Source: Tridacna crocea
Taxonomy: Eukaryota > Mollusca > Bivalvia > Cardiida > Cardiidae
Direction of reading: 5' to 3'
DNA: 64,000 nt
Assembly (NCBI GenBank): GCA_943736015.1
Contig: OX031073.1
Location: forward strand, 26,873,210 to 26,937,209
Part shown: piece by piece, positions 32,601-41,739 of the stretch
Position numbering within the stretch: position 1 is the first letter of the stretch
Layout of the letters: each line of letters opens with the position of its first letter
The notes under the pieces: model-generated
The model's input: only the letters and a program-made list of their open reading frames with translations
Database searches by the model: none
What the model was told of the DNA's origin: nothing
Program-made: the position numbers and the translations under genes

Positions 32601-33019
32601 AAAGTATCCGTCAAGTCAATGTCAGAGTTTGAGTTTTTCAAAATGGCCTTTTTAGCCATAGCTCGGGTAACTGCACAAGAGGGATACAAATCAGGAATTT
32701 CCTGCTCGATAGGGTCATCTGTTTGACCTATATTTGGTGTGTCAGTTACAAGTGGATTAACCACAACCTTATCTCCAGCTAAGTCATTGCCTAGCAATAA
32801 ATGGACACCTTTAAATGGTAAGGAAGGTTTAATACCAATAACCACAGGCCCAGTAACCAAATCTGATGACAAATTAACATGATGGAGAGGGATATTAACA
32901 GTTCCACACTCTACACCCTGAATAAGGACACTAGTACCGGAAGAAGTCTTCTCAGAAAAAGGCAGTATATCTGCTAAAATAAGAGATTGAGAAGCTCCTG
33001 TGTCTCTTAAAATTTTAAT
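29672..33019 (-). CDS. pol: Pol polyprotein: protease, integrase, reverse transcriptase, RNase H
   Basis: The open frame starts at 33064, but true pol sequence begins about 33019, just past a C-run. Numbering from 33064: protease ILRDTGAS (Asp21); integrase zinc site H275, H282, C312, C315; catalytic D346, D405, E441 with exactly 35 residues between the last two; a GPY-like RYFGPYTI at 577-584; RT from about 700 with TDYRKVN, FDLLKGFWQ and YIDD (864-867); RNase H D1013, E1053, D1082, D1125, ending DALSRV. All active-site residues are present over 1115 codons without a stop. The integrase is upstream of RT, with the C-terminal GPY module intact, so a whole-domain rearrangement at the origin of the clade fits better than local damage. 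It has to be expressed from gag by a +1 shift, or a one-base homopolymer change has separated them. Confidence 0.95.
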   Translation of the reverse strand: MKILRDTGASQSLILADILPFSEKTSSGTSVLIQGVECGTVNIPLHHVNLSSDLVTGPVVIGIKPSLPFKGVHLLLGNDLAGDKVVVNPLVTDTPNIGQTDDPIEQEIPDLYPSCAVTRAMAKKAILKNSNSDIDLTDTFIGQYFNNEIKKSLDPSLSDTQTDLSMSCHSPPRSIDQGHDTLSKSQLIQEQQTDPEISKLIFRALPEDEISQVPMCYYIKNGILMRKWRPFDVPADDEWAVYHQIVVPKSYRHEILSIAHESPMSGHLGINKTYHKIINHFYWPGLKSDVSKYCKTCHTCQMVGKPNQTIPKAQLQPIPAFDEPFSRILIDCVGPLPRTKSGNEYLLTIMCTSTRFPEAIPLRNIKTKSIVKALIKFFTFVGLPKSVQSDQGSNFMSGIFQQVMHELGIKQYRSSAYHPESQGALERFHQTLKNMIRSYCFDTEKDWDEGIHLLLFAVRESVQESLGFSPFELVFGHSVRGPLKLLKEKFLSNDETPLNLLQYVSDFRNRLSRACEVARSNLKTSQGKMKARYDKHVIDRKFKPGDKVLALLPIPGRPLQARYFGPYTIDKKTSDLNYIINTPGRRKNKQMCHVNMLKEYFDRDSSISKPITVINTVPQESNVSDLEVNSDFIDKSDPGPSKLENSDILRNLDNKLSHLEPSQQEELKQLIHEYEHLFPDIPTRTDKIYHDVIVEDSKPIKQHPYRMNPLKQKYLQDEVKYLLENDFIEPSQSNYSSPCILVPKSNGTYRMCTDYRKVNSVTKTDSFPIPRIDDCIDKVGNSKYVTKFDLLKGFWQVPLTDRAKEVSAFATPNGLYQYKVMPFGMKNSPATFQRLINNVICGLDGCDAYIDDVIIYSDSWSDHFQRIRKFFDRLSKAKLTVNLAKTEFCHATVTFLGHLVGQGQIKPLEAKVNAISEFPVPKCKRQLMRFLGMAGYYRKFCKNFSGIAEPLTNLLKKSTKFKWNDKCQDAFDRLKAILKSAPVLLAPDFDKCFKLAVDASDVGIGAVLLQEDNNGIDHPVCYFSKKLNKHQKNYSTIEKECLALILAIQQFEVYLTSSTSPIVVFSDHNPLSFLHKLKNKNQRLLRWSLLLQEFNLDIRHIKGKDNIIPDALSRV

Positions 33020-34385
33020 AGGGGGTAGGTGGGCAATTATCACCTGAAAGTGATACAAAACCATTCAACATAAATGGTTCAAAAATCTCCATAGTAGAAT
33101 CAGACTTGGGTTTTGTGACTATGTCAATTGTATCGGATTTAATAGAAGACTGTGGCCTTGGTCTAAGAGTGGTGAGCCCTGTTGGTTTGGTTTCATCACT
33201 TTCTAACTTCCTTTTTAGTTTCAAACATTCAGAAACAAGGTGACCAGGTTTCTTACAATAGTTACAAGTGGGTCGAGATAAGGGATATTGACTTTTGGTT
33301 TCACTAGTAGAATTGGGTTTGGGTGTATTGGATTGACTGGGCATGCCAGATGAATTACCAGACATAGATTTATTTTGGGGATGTGAGGAAGTAGGTTTTG
33401 GTTTAGCAATAAAAGAAACTTTATGTGTAAGGTAGTAGTTATCAGCCAGACGAGCTGCTTCTTGTAAAGTTTCGACTTGTTTTTCGTCTAAGAATGTCTT
33501 AACATCAAATTGAATACAACGTTTGAATTCTTCAACTAACATAAGTTGTCTTAGTTTATCATAATTTTGGTCTATTTTCTTAGAACAGCACCATCTATCA
33601 AATAACTGTTCTTTGTTTCTAGCAAATTCAACATGAGTCTGGTTAGAATCTTTTTTACAATTTCTAAATTTTTGTCTATATGCTTCTGGGACCAGCTCAT
33701 AACCTTTGAGAATAAGTTCTTTAACAGTCTCATAATGATGACATTGTTCAACACCTAATTGTGTATAAATTTCACGAGCTTTGCCTATCAAAACACTTTG
33801 CAAAAGCAAAGTCCAGTGCTCTTTTGGCCAATTTAAGTTTTCTGCAACTTTTTCAAAATGTAGGAAGTATTTATCAACTTCTTTTTCTTGAAATGGAGGA
33901 ACAAGCCTAATATGTTTTGTTACATCGAAATTGTATTCAATCTTTTGCTTGGGCTGATTTGCTCTTTCTTGCATTTCTATTTCCCTCATTTTTAATTGAA
34001 ATTCTCTCTCTTTCTCTCTCTCTTCTCTTTCCCTTTCTCTTTCCCTCTCTCTCTCTTCCCTTTCTTCTCTCTCCCTTTCTCTTTCCCTTTCCCTTTCCTT
34101 CTCTCTTTCCTGAATTTCTAATTGTCTGATCTGAAATTTTAATTCAAGGTCTTTCGAACTTGAAACTGACTGAACGTCAACTATCAGGGAAAGAGCATTT
34201 TCATTGAAAATCTCCTCATCAACAAAATATTGTACCAAAATGTTCTTAATTTCATGTTTACGCATTGAAGATTTTATTTCAGACAATTTATAGTGCTTAG
34301 CAAGATTAAGCAAATCAGTCTTTTTACCTAAATTCAGTAACTCCACAGACGGTTCAGCCGTAAATTTATCTAAGTCAAAAGACAT
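33015..34385 (-). CDS. gag: Gag polyprotein with SAP-like N-terminus, coiled coil and zinc knuckle
   Basis: Made of 456 residues. Residues 20-55 (LLNLAKHYKLSEIKSSMRK) resemble a SAP/LEM-type helix pair. Residues 90-140 are an almost pure Arg/Glu coiled coil. Residues 150-320 form a capsid-like helical domain resembling the SCAN/retrotransposon gag fold (HFEKVAENLNWP, WTLLLQSVLIGKA, LILKGYE). A CCHC knuckle, C374-X2-C377-X4-H382-X4-C387, binds RNA. The start is the first Met, about 100 bp after the primer-binding site. It ends in PPTPY-stop, 50 bp into the open pol frame. The Arg/Glu tract is encoded by a (GA)-rich purine run that is length-unstable. Confidence 0.93.
   Translation of the reverse strand: MSFDLDKFTAEPSVELLNLGKKTDLLNLAKHYKLSEIKSSMRKHEIKNILVQYFVDEEIFNENALSLIVDVQSVSSSKDLELKFQIRQLEIQEREKEREREREREREEREEREREREREREEREKEREFQLKMREIEMQERANQPKQKIEYNFDVTKHIRLVPPFQEKEVDKYFLHFEKVAENLNWPKEHWTLLLQSVLIGKAREIYTQLGVEQCHHYETVKELILKGYELVPEAYRQKFRNCKKDSNQTHVEFARNKEQLFDRWCCSKKIDQNYDKLRQLMLVEEFKRCIQFDVKTFLDEKQVETLQEAARLADNYYLTHKVSFIAKPKPTSSHPQNKSMSGNSSGMPSQSNTPKPNSTSETKSQYPLSRPTCNYCKKPGHLVSECLKLKRKLESDETKPTGLTTLRPRPQSSIKSDTIDIVTKPKSDSTMEIFEPFMLNGFVSLSGDNCPPTPY
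33020..33026 (-). other. candidate +1 frameshift site between gag and pol
   Basis: ACCCCCT on the element strand. Gag reads ACC CCC TAT TAA; pol requires the frame one base further on (CCC CCT ATT AAA). Protease homology starts immediately after. Either a programmed +1 shift works here or the C-run has gained one base in this copy. Confidence 0.55.
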
Positions 34386-34486
34386 GTTTGTTTGTTGCTG
34401 GATTCAAGTACAAAATTGTATTATAATTAGTGATTAGTAGACGAATGCGTTAGTCTTATTTTTCAATCCCGTTAGTCTATTTTCCA

Positions 34487-34504
34487 ATCCCGGACGAGCC
34501 CCCA
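34487..34504 (-). other. primer-binding site, tRNA-Pro
   Basis: On the element strand, TGGGGGCTCGTCCGGGAT starts five bases after the 5' LTR. It is complementary to the 3' 18 bases of animal tRNA-Pro including CCA. This is from knowledge of tRNA-Pro-primed retroelements, without a tRNA from this genome. Confidence 0.85.
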
Positions 34505-34509
34505 ATTTC

Positions 34510-35067
34510 TGTTACGAGTCAGGCGTAACTAGAAAGAAGAAGCCAGCAACAAACGATAACAATTAACAGAATTTATTAACAAAAATATCAAATAAACAGT
34601 GACAATATTACAATAGTACAAAACAATACCTTAGACGTTAAATTCAAAAGACAAATTATTCCAGTCTTAATTCCAGTCTGATCCTGATCCAAACTGAATG
34701 TAATCCAAGCACACGAAATAATCCTCACTTTGGTCTAGTCTGATCGTAATCCAAACTGAATATAATCCAAGCACTTATGACACAAACACAAGATAATCCC
34801 CACTGTAGTCTGGCAACCATGTATTAACTAGTGAACCCTGAGATGTAAAAAGCTTTTCCCTTTATAATAACAGGGAAACTTCCAGAAAATTCATGTTAAA
34901 ATCAGTTGCATAATTTTCTAGTAAACAGATTGTAAAAAGGCCTGGAAACTTCCAGCACAATATTCCACCAGAGAGAATCCAGTTCTAAAAATAGCAAAAG
35001 GGGAAAACCATTCAAATATAGATACACACATGAACAAAGCTAGGAATAACTGGGTATGTACATAACA
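34510..35067 (-). repeat. 5' LTR
   Basis: 558 bp, no difference seen from 28890-29447. It carries the element promoter. Confidence 0.95.
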
Positions 35068-35080
35068 CAAGGACATTCAT
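35068..35080 (-). pseudogene. split small ORF, 5' part with start codon
   Basis: ATG at 35080-35078 followed by three codons and the CAAG duplication (35068-35071). The rest of the frame is at 28674-28889, across the retrotransposon. The start lies 32 bp after the stop of the ORF at 35113. Confidence 0.55.
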
Positions 35081-35112
35081 TTTTTAATATAATTTTTTTT
35101 CTTTATATTAAA

Positions 35113-35640
35113 TCAAATTCTTTCTTCATCTTCCCTATTTAATATTTTCTGACTATAAAAATGTAAATATGGATAAAACCCTTCAAAATCTATAAAAGGA
35201 TATATTTCACTTTTCCCAAACGTATTATATACCTCTTTAATAATTTTTTCACTTCTTTCATCTAAAAACATCCTGTTAAATTCTTTAATGTAACTTTCCT
35301 CATCTAATGAAAACGAATTTAATACTATACAACCTATATGTAACATTTCTTCAGGTTTCTCTAAGGATACAATAAAAAAATACATATTAATAAACATTAT
35401 ACCATCATCGTTTTTCCAACCATCATATTCTTTATAATCAATAGCAACTGGAAGTCCAAAAGCAACTTAAACGATAATAAGAAGCGGCTCGAATTTTTTC
35501 CATTACTTCTATATAATTGTTAGATTTAACTTTATCAAAAGGTGTCTCTTTAAAGAGGCCAGACAATATGTTTTTGTAAGAGGTGTAGTACAACATAATT
35601 TATTTTTAAAATTTTTCTCAATTAGTGTATAATCTCTCAT
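35113..35640 (-). pseudogene. unidentified intronless ORF with frameshifts
   Basis: The last 94 codons (35397-35113) are open and encode a hydrophobic start then a charged, Glu-rich tail ending REDEERI. Upstream to an ATG near 35640 the same kind of A/T-rich coding sequence continues but needs two frame changes. It lies on the same strand as, and closely packed with, the split ORF and the RING gene. No family recognised. It is probably a decaying member of the same block. Confidence 0.45.
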
Positions 35641-35839
35641 TTTATATATATTTTAATTTTATTATAGCCAAAATTAAGTTAAATAATTATTTCTTATTGT
35701 AGACATTGTGTGGTAAACACACCTTAGCATTGTTGTATATTCTGCCATCTATGTTGGTGGATAAAAGTAGTTAGTAGACTGAGGCCACCTAGCAGCGCAA
35801 AGCGCTGCGCTGCGCAATAGAGCAGTGGGCTAAGCGATT

Positions 35840-36045
35840 GGGGACGCATTATGCGCTGATGAAGTGATTGGGGGATGCATTATGCGCCGATGAAGCGATT
35901 GGCCTAGTTTTTTTTTTTCATAAGTGACCTAGTTTTTCATAAGTGACCTAGTTTTTTCATAAGTGACCTAGTTTTTCATAAGCGATTCGCTTGCAATGAG
36001 GCGATTAGGGGACGCATTATGCGCTGATGAAGCCATTGGCCTAGT
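35840..36045 (+). repeat. tandem repeat GCGATTGGGGGACGCATTATGCGC
   Basis: Two kinds of short unit: GGGGACGCATTATGCGC + TGATGAAG and CATAAGTGACCTAGTTTTT, each three to four times. It lies at the truncated 3' side of the LINE that follows. Confidence 0.8.
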
Positions 36046-36059
36046 TTCAGCATTTTTCA

Positions 36060-37818
36060 TACTACTTGTATAAATGTTTGAAAATAATTCTCTCCAAGAT
36101 TTTACCACAACAACATAAAAGAGAAACCGGTCAGTAAGTAGATGGTAAAGATTTGTCGCCTTTTTTATATAATGGTGTAATAACTGCCCTCTTCCATGTT
36201 TCCGGAAAAACTCCTTCCTTAAGCAAACGTTTAAATAATATACAGAGTGGCTTAACAGATAGTACTTATACATCCTTTTAGCATCCTATGACTTATATTG
36301 TCTGGACCACTAGCCTTATTTATGTCTAAAGAATTAATAATGTCTTTAATTTCGGTTATGGTTATTTCATTAATATTTAGTTTGTTGAGGGTTTTGTATT
36401 GACATTGAGGAAGTACAGTGTTACTATCGTTAACGGCTGATATTTCTGCAAAGTAACTATTCAAGTAGTTCGCCTGTTCTTTTGGAGAAGTATGCCAAAT
36501 TTTGCCCCATTTGGAAGCGTCTCGCTCAAAGGTGGAAAACAATAAACAGAATTGTGTTTTTTGACAAAATGTTTAATAATTTTCCAAAACCCCTTTTTGT
36601 CATTGCAATTGAGTTCCGTTAAATTATTTTCTAACTTTAAAAAAAAAATTTCTTTGGCGTATTTTTTCATATTGCTAACGGTATTTCTTATGTTTTTGTA
36701 TTTTACCCAAAGAGCGGGTTTTCTGAAGCTTTAGCTAAGCCTTTTGTTCGATCTCTTTTGCTGGAAAGTCTTCCAATTGCACTGTCATACCATGGCTGGT
36801 CGTCCGGTCGAACATATACTTTTTTACAAGGAATACATTGTTTAACTATTTCAATAAAAGTATCTGTAAAAAAAATCACATGATTCGTCAACAGAACCAT
36901 TGACCAAAATATTCCAATCATAATTAAAGATCTTTTGATTTAACGTTTCAAAATTTGCTTTTTATATAGCCAAATAGCTCTCTCATAACTTTGTTGAACT
37001 TCATAGGAAAAAGGTATTGACACATAAGTGGCGGAATGGTCACTTATTTCTTGTGGTAATATAACTATGCCCGAGTCTGAAACTTCCATATCGCTTGGGA
37101 CTAGAATGGGGTCAAGAATAGCATTTTGTCTAGTTGGGTTATTAATAACATTAATCATAGAATTTAGAATTAGAATATCCCTTAGGTTTTGGAAACTGAC
37201 GTTCAGAAAGTCTTCGTTTAAATCACCTCGTATAATAACATTTTTCGAGATATTAAATGCTGCTTCAATATTAAGATTGATATTTCTAAAAAAAAATCAA
37301 CATCGGCCGTTCTGGGACTGTAAAAGGTACAAATTAAATAAAGCTCTTTTTTTATAGTAACTTTCAGCTAAACTGACTCATTGCAATACACCTCGAGATC
37401 AGCAACTCTTGAATGAACAAGATCCTTATTCAGGTAGACAAGAACCCCATCTCCATGGCTGGTTCTGTCTTTTCTATAGAGTTTGTCAAATGAATCTGAC
37501 AAACATAAGAAGTCATCTGTAATTGCATTATTAAGATGGGTTCTGTAAAGCACAATAGATTATAATCTAAAAACTCATCTTTGATAAAGTTTAACTTATT
37601 TCTTGCACTCCTTATGTTACAATGCAATATTGATAATAAAAAGATTTTCCAGAAGATAGAGGACCAGGGTTTCGCTCAAAATCCCCAGCTTGTAAAATGA
37701 AAAGTAAAATGAGAAGAAAAAATTGGACTGAGCATAAGTTCTCTTTTATTTTTCTTTCCCCATAGATAAAAACGAACCAATACACAGTAACAATCCTTTT
37801 ATTATAGATGAGAGACAA
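36060..37818 (-). pseudogene. LINE ORF2: 2A-like peptide, endonuclease, partial RT
   Basis: FILQAGDFERNPGP at the start (2A-like), then HCNIRSARNKLNFIKDEF and LLCFTE (endonuclease first strand and Glu). SHGDGVLVYLN, ILDPILV and EISDHSATYVSI (SDH motif) follow. After a linker come LNSYFAEIS, INSLDINKASGPDNISHRMLK and, in another frame, FPETWKRAVITPLYKKGDK (RT fingers). Several frameshifts and stops. The pattern fits the CR1/L2 group. Confidence 0.8.
37660..37686 (-). other. 2A-like ribosome-skipping motif
   Basis: GDFERNPGP, matching the D-x-E-x-N-P-G-P consensus, preceded by a hydrophobic FFLLILLFILQA. 2A-like peptides at the N-terminus of ORF2 are known from CR1/L2-type LINEs of sea urchins and molluscs. 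Cleavage would fall between the last Gly and Pro. Confidence 0.8.
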
Positions 37819-38889
37819 CGGGTCTTACCAAGTCGTATGTAAGGCTGAAATGCTATGTAACAGTTATAAAACTTACGATGAAACAAACCGATGGATACGC
37901 TCCATGCAGACAGGTCACTACCCATTAGGAGGCAGAATGACCTGTCCACTCAGAGCATCCATCAAGAATGCATCATTCAAAGCATCATGCCCAGAAACAC
38001 CACCATAGTCAGAACGAGAAAGGGAAGATAAGGAATACATAAAATATATACAACGCGAACTTAATCTGTACAGCAGCATCTAATTTGGAAAGGTGAGAAT
38101 GTGAGATAGCTAGTCAAGTATTTTAAGTAATATTATGTTATTAAAGTAAGGGAAACCATATAAGAAATAGAGTTATACTGGAGTCTGCTTACCAAATTTT
38201 CTTTACAAATGTTAGAAATAGAAGGTAGAAGCAGCTTATAAAGGCTACATCTTCCCTTACCACAAATGCTTTCACAGATAAACAATGCATCTTATTACAA
38301 AAAATGTACCAGTAGCATGAAAATCCAAGATAAATACATTACTTAAGAGCCGATTTCATTTTATAAAAACAACACCAACAATTATCGGAAAATGTGGAAG
38401 ACTTCGGCCTACAAGCAGGAAAAAATAGGAAAGTAACAACACACAATATAAAAAAAAAATCAAATAAAAACACGTAGACGACTGAACGTATCAAAAGATC
38501 TCAAGAAATGAAAAGGGAAAGACCCTTTTCAATAGGGAAAAGTTTCAAAAATTCTTTTTGCGGACAGCTTCCAGTCAGGATACGACTGCGCTTTATGCAC
38601 ACAGTCCGATCCTGCTCGACGCCGGGCGCAAATGTTTCCTCATTTGTATTCAGCGTTTAAAGTGCTAAGCACAAATCAAACTAACAACACTTACACAAAA
38701 CTTACAGAGTATATGATCAGACGGAAATTAACGTGGTTTCAGGTGTTTGAAAAGTTACAGTTTAACCGAGTCGATGCTCTACGTCGTCAGCTTGATATAC
38801 ATGTATCCTGATCGGATTACCGTTTTGAGATTTCTTTGCAAAGATTCTGCCATTTGATGTCCAGAAGCTATAGATAGCACAAGCCTTCT

Positions 38890-39810
38890 TCAATGGCTAC
38901 AACTTCTTAACAAGGGAATAGTTCATGCGAGTAAGATCTTCACTTACAAACTCTCTGGAATTACGGAGACGGGATTTCGTGCCAAATACACGTTTTTTTG
39001 TATGGTAACTTGAAAATTTCACTATGATTTGGGAGGAAGAGTTGTTCCTTGGTCGACCAATAGGGTGACATCGCTCTATATCAGACTCGGACAGGATCGG
39101 ACCATTTACCAGCATGCGATCATTGATAAACTTCGTTACTTGTTTGGTTAGTTAAACTTAAGGCAGCTCAGGATCCAACTCCAGATTAGAGAAACGAAGC
39201 GAGTTGCGACGGCCGTATTGTTCCACCTCATTTAATGAAGATTTCACTTTGGTCAGCTCAGTTGACATGTTATCAATTTTCTTCTCTAGTTCAGCTATCT
39301 TTTTTTATTTTCTCTGAAGTTGTTCAGCCTGCTCTTTAATGATTCTGTTTTGATATTCCGACAGTTTTTTCTGCTGGTCAACTGTATTTTAAGTTGCGAA
39401 TTGCTGTCAGTAATATCATTCAATACAGTGGAGCGTAAAATCTCCACAACCGAGTCGACGGCCTTTTCTATCGCCGATTGGATTGTGGGTGCGATCATCG
39501 TTTGTAATACAGGGACTATAGCTGCTACAAAATCGGGATCCTTGAAAGCACCAATAAGCGATTCAGGAGGAGGCTGACATTTCTCATGAGATGTTTTTCT
39601 GGCGGGAGTGTTTTTTTTGGAGGTGGTTTTGAACAACGGTGATGCCTTACGCTTACCACTCGCAGATTTTCCTTGACTTCCCTGGCTCGCGCCGGAGGGG
39701 CTAGATGTACAAGGAAAGTGTATGTCAAGAGACAACGGAAATTCTTTACCATTATCAACTTTCTCACCATCAAAACAGTCAATATTGTCCTCGCTTGTTA
39801 TGGAAGCCAT
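38890..39810 (-). pseudogene. LINE ORF1
   Basis: 39810-39295 encodes a Ser/Lys-rich N-terminus then AIVPVLQTMIAPTIQSAIEKAV, an amphipathic coiled-coil-like region. 39115-38897 encodes IERCHPIGRPRNNSSSQIIVKF and EDLTRMNYSLVKKL, the nucleic-acid-binding ERxHRxG...IIVKF pattern of LINE ORF1 proteins. A frame change lies between the parts. Confidence 0.72.
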
Positions 39811-40437
39811 TTTCGGGCAAACAGTAACGACACAACACTATGCACACTGTATATTTGAAAATGTTACCTATCAGCCAAAACATAATAAGTTATAAATAGC
39901 GTCTAAACACGTGCGCGTTAATTATGCCCGTGCAAAGTTTATATACCTGGGTATGTAATGTTAGGAGAATTTCGAATTGAAGTAAAATTTACCACCAAAA
40001 TTTCTCAATATACCTCCAAAGCCGGTGAAGAATCCCAACAATTATTTCATAAAGCACTCCAGTATCCTATCTAAACTACTACAACGAAAAAGTCCATCAC
40101 TTTGATAGTCAAAACGCATTAATCTCACATTTTACTCAGAGCTAATTTTCACGTGTGTGTTCATCTAACCGCCATTGCTGTTAATGAAGTGGTAGAAACT
40201 CGCACGGCAATAAACTTTGTGTAAACTTAAGGTATAGTTCGTCTGAACCGTTTAACTTATTCAAAGAGCTTGGTTGAAGCTACCATTGAAAGTGTCTGCA
40301 GTGTGCAAGTGGCATGCGCAGTTTTAAAAACGATATTTGCGTATTGAAGATGATTCGACAGAAAGCATCGACATGACATTTAATAATATCCTACATGTGG
40401 TTACATGGCAATACCTAACGTTATAGTGTCCTTCGGG

Positions 40438-40593
40438 TACCCGCTTGATCGTTGTAAAAGGAGTTCTCACAATTACCTTTTTGCGATCAATTTATCTGAA
40501 GCTTTCAATTTTGTCCGATATGAATGAGCCTTAAACATATGAAAATTTACGGAGAGATTTTTTGTAATAAGAATAAGTTCGAAAGAACATTTT
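40438..40593 (+). repeat. TLR 5' flank, duplicated block
   Basis: CCCGCTTGATCGTTGTAAAAG to GAATAAGTTCGAA...ACATTTT matches 62853-63006 at about 93%. With 41450-41735 and 42284-42426 it forms the ancestral upstream region shared by the two receptor copies. Confidence 0.85.
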
Positions 40594-41446
40594 AGCTCAC
40601 CTGGGCGCAACGTGCTCAAGGGGGAGCTTTTAGGATCAGGCCACGGGGCCGATCTTTTACCAAACTTGGCTGAAATGTTCCTTGGGAGGTCCTCTTTAAA
40701 AGTTGCCATGGCAACCAAATGGAATTTTCTAAAAATTGTTTAAAAAATATCTTCTCCTCTGAAACCACTGGTCAGATTTTAAAATAATTTCACAGAAATG
40801 TTCCTTTGGTGACCCTTTTCAAAAAGTGGTCGTGGAATTTTGATCCGTCGCGAAACATGGCTCTGGTGAGTGGGGGCTACTTGCACCATACGGAAATGAA
40901 GAAATTCTTAAAAAATATTCTTTTCTGAAACGGCAGGTCAGTTTTTAAAATAATTTCACTGAGATCATCCTTGGGTGACCCTTTTCAAAAACTGTTGATG
41001 AAATTATGATCGGCGTGATTGAATATGGCTCTGGTGAATGGGGTCTACTTGCACTATACGGATATGAAGAAATTCTTAATTTGTTTTTCTTCTCTGAAAC
41101 GGCTGGTCAGATTTTAAAATAATTTCACAGAGATGCTCCTGTGGTGGTCCTTTTCAAAAATTGGTCATGGAATTTTGATCCGTCAAGAAACATTGCTCTG
41201 GTGAATGGAGGAGGGGTGGGGGGGGGGCTACATGCACTACACGGAAAGGAAGAAATTCTTAAAAATTCTTCTTCTCTGAAACAGCGGGTCAGATTTTAAA
41301 ATAAGATGTTCCTTGGGTTACCCTTTTCAAAAATTGTTAGGGAAATTTTTATCCCTCGATAAACTACAGCTTATTGTTGGCACCTAAGGTCCTCTCAAAA
41401 ATTCAGGTGAGCGATCTAGGGCCATCTTGGCCCTAGATCAGGATAG
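40594..41446 (-). mobile_element. tandem-array element C
   Basis: Four units of ~168 bp containing CTGAAAC, GGTCAGATTTTAAAATAATTTCAC, GGTGACCCTTTTCAAAAA. The left end TAGCTCACCTGGGCGCAACGTGCTC is the reverse complement of the right end of element B at 13.4 kb; the right end has CAGGTGAGCGATC then the hairpin TAGGGCCA-TCT-TGGCCCTA. It is absent from the corresponding place in the second receptor flank, where about 50 other bases stand, so it is an insertion with a small target change. Confidence 0.72.
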
Positions 41447-41739
41447 GATCTGGATTGTTTTATCTAGCGTATAGAGTTACGTATAAAAGCGGCAGACGAT
41501 CCTTAGTTTGTCATTTGCTTTATTGAGGAACAAAAACTTAAAGGAAGTGTTATCATTTCTAATATGTTTTGTTTTAATGAACTATGTCCACAAACGTTTT
41601 GTTTAGCCCTCGTAGAATAAACAGTTATTTGGTGTCAAAATTTTTTTTTATCTGTGACATGAATTAGCACGTTAAATATCAATGCAACAAAATACCCAGG
41701 GTTGGCGAATAATTCAAACCCGGAAGGTATCACCGTTAA

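Larger units (their letters stand above)
28890..35067 (-). mobile_element. Ty3/Gypsy-type LTR retrotransposon with Gmr1-like pol order
   Basis: A complete 6178-bp element: 558-bp LTRs beginning TGTTACG and ending ATAACA, a primer-binding site complementary to tRNA-Pro, gag, pol, a polypurine tract, and the target duplication CAAG. The LTRs match at every position I compared, so insertion was recent. In pol the order is protease, integrase, reverse transcriptase, RNase H. Standard Ty3/Gypsy elements have integrase last. The published Gmr1-like group has integrase before RT, as here. No envelope gene. Apart from the gag/pol frame relationship there are no lesions, so it may be active. It interrupts a block of small intronless ORFs. 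Confidence 0.95.
36050..39830 (-). mobile_element. CR1/L2-like LINE, 3'-truncated and decayed
   Basis: Minus strand: ORF1 (39810 to about 38890) with an N-terminal low-complexity part and coiled coil, a long spacer, then ORF2 opening with a 2A-like peptide followed by endonuclease and the first RT blocks. The element stops inside RT near 36050, where a tandem repeat begins. Truncation at the 3' side is unusual for a LINE, which normally loses its 5' end, so a later deletion is implied. Confidence 0.8.

Noticed and set aside
33917-34129. Plus-strand Ser/Leu/Phe-rich frame
   Set aside because: Antisense shadow of the Arg/Glu coiled coil in gag.
37808-38008. 66-codon plus-strand frame after a TTATAG acceptor-like site
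   Set aside because: It lies inside the CR1/L2-like LINE in antisense, and nothing supports an exon.
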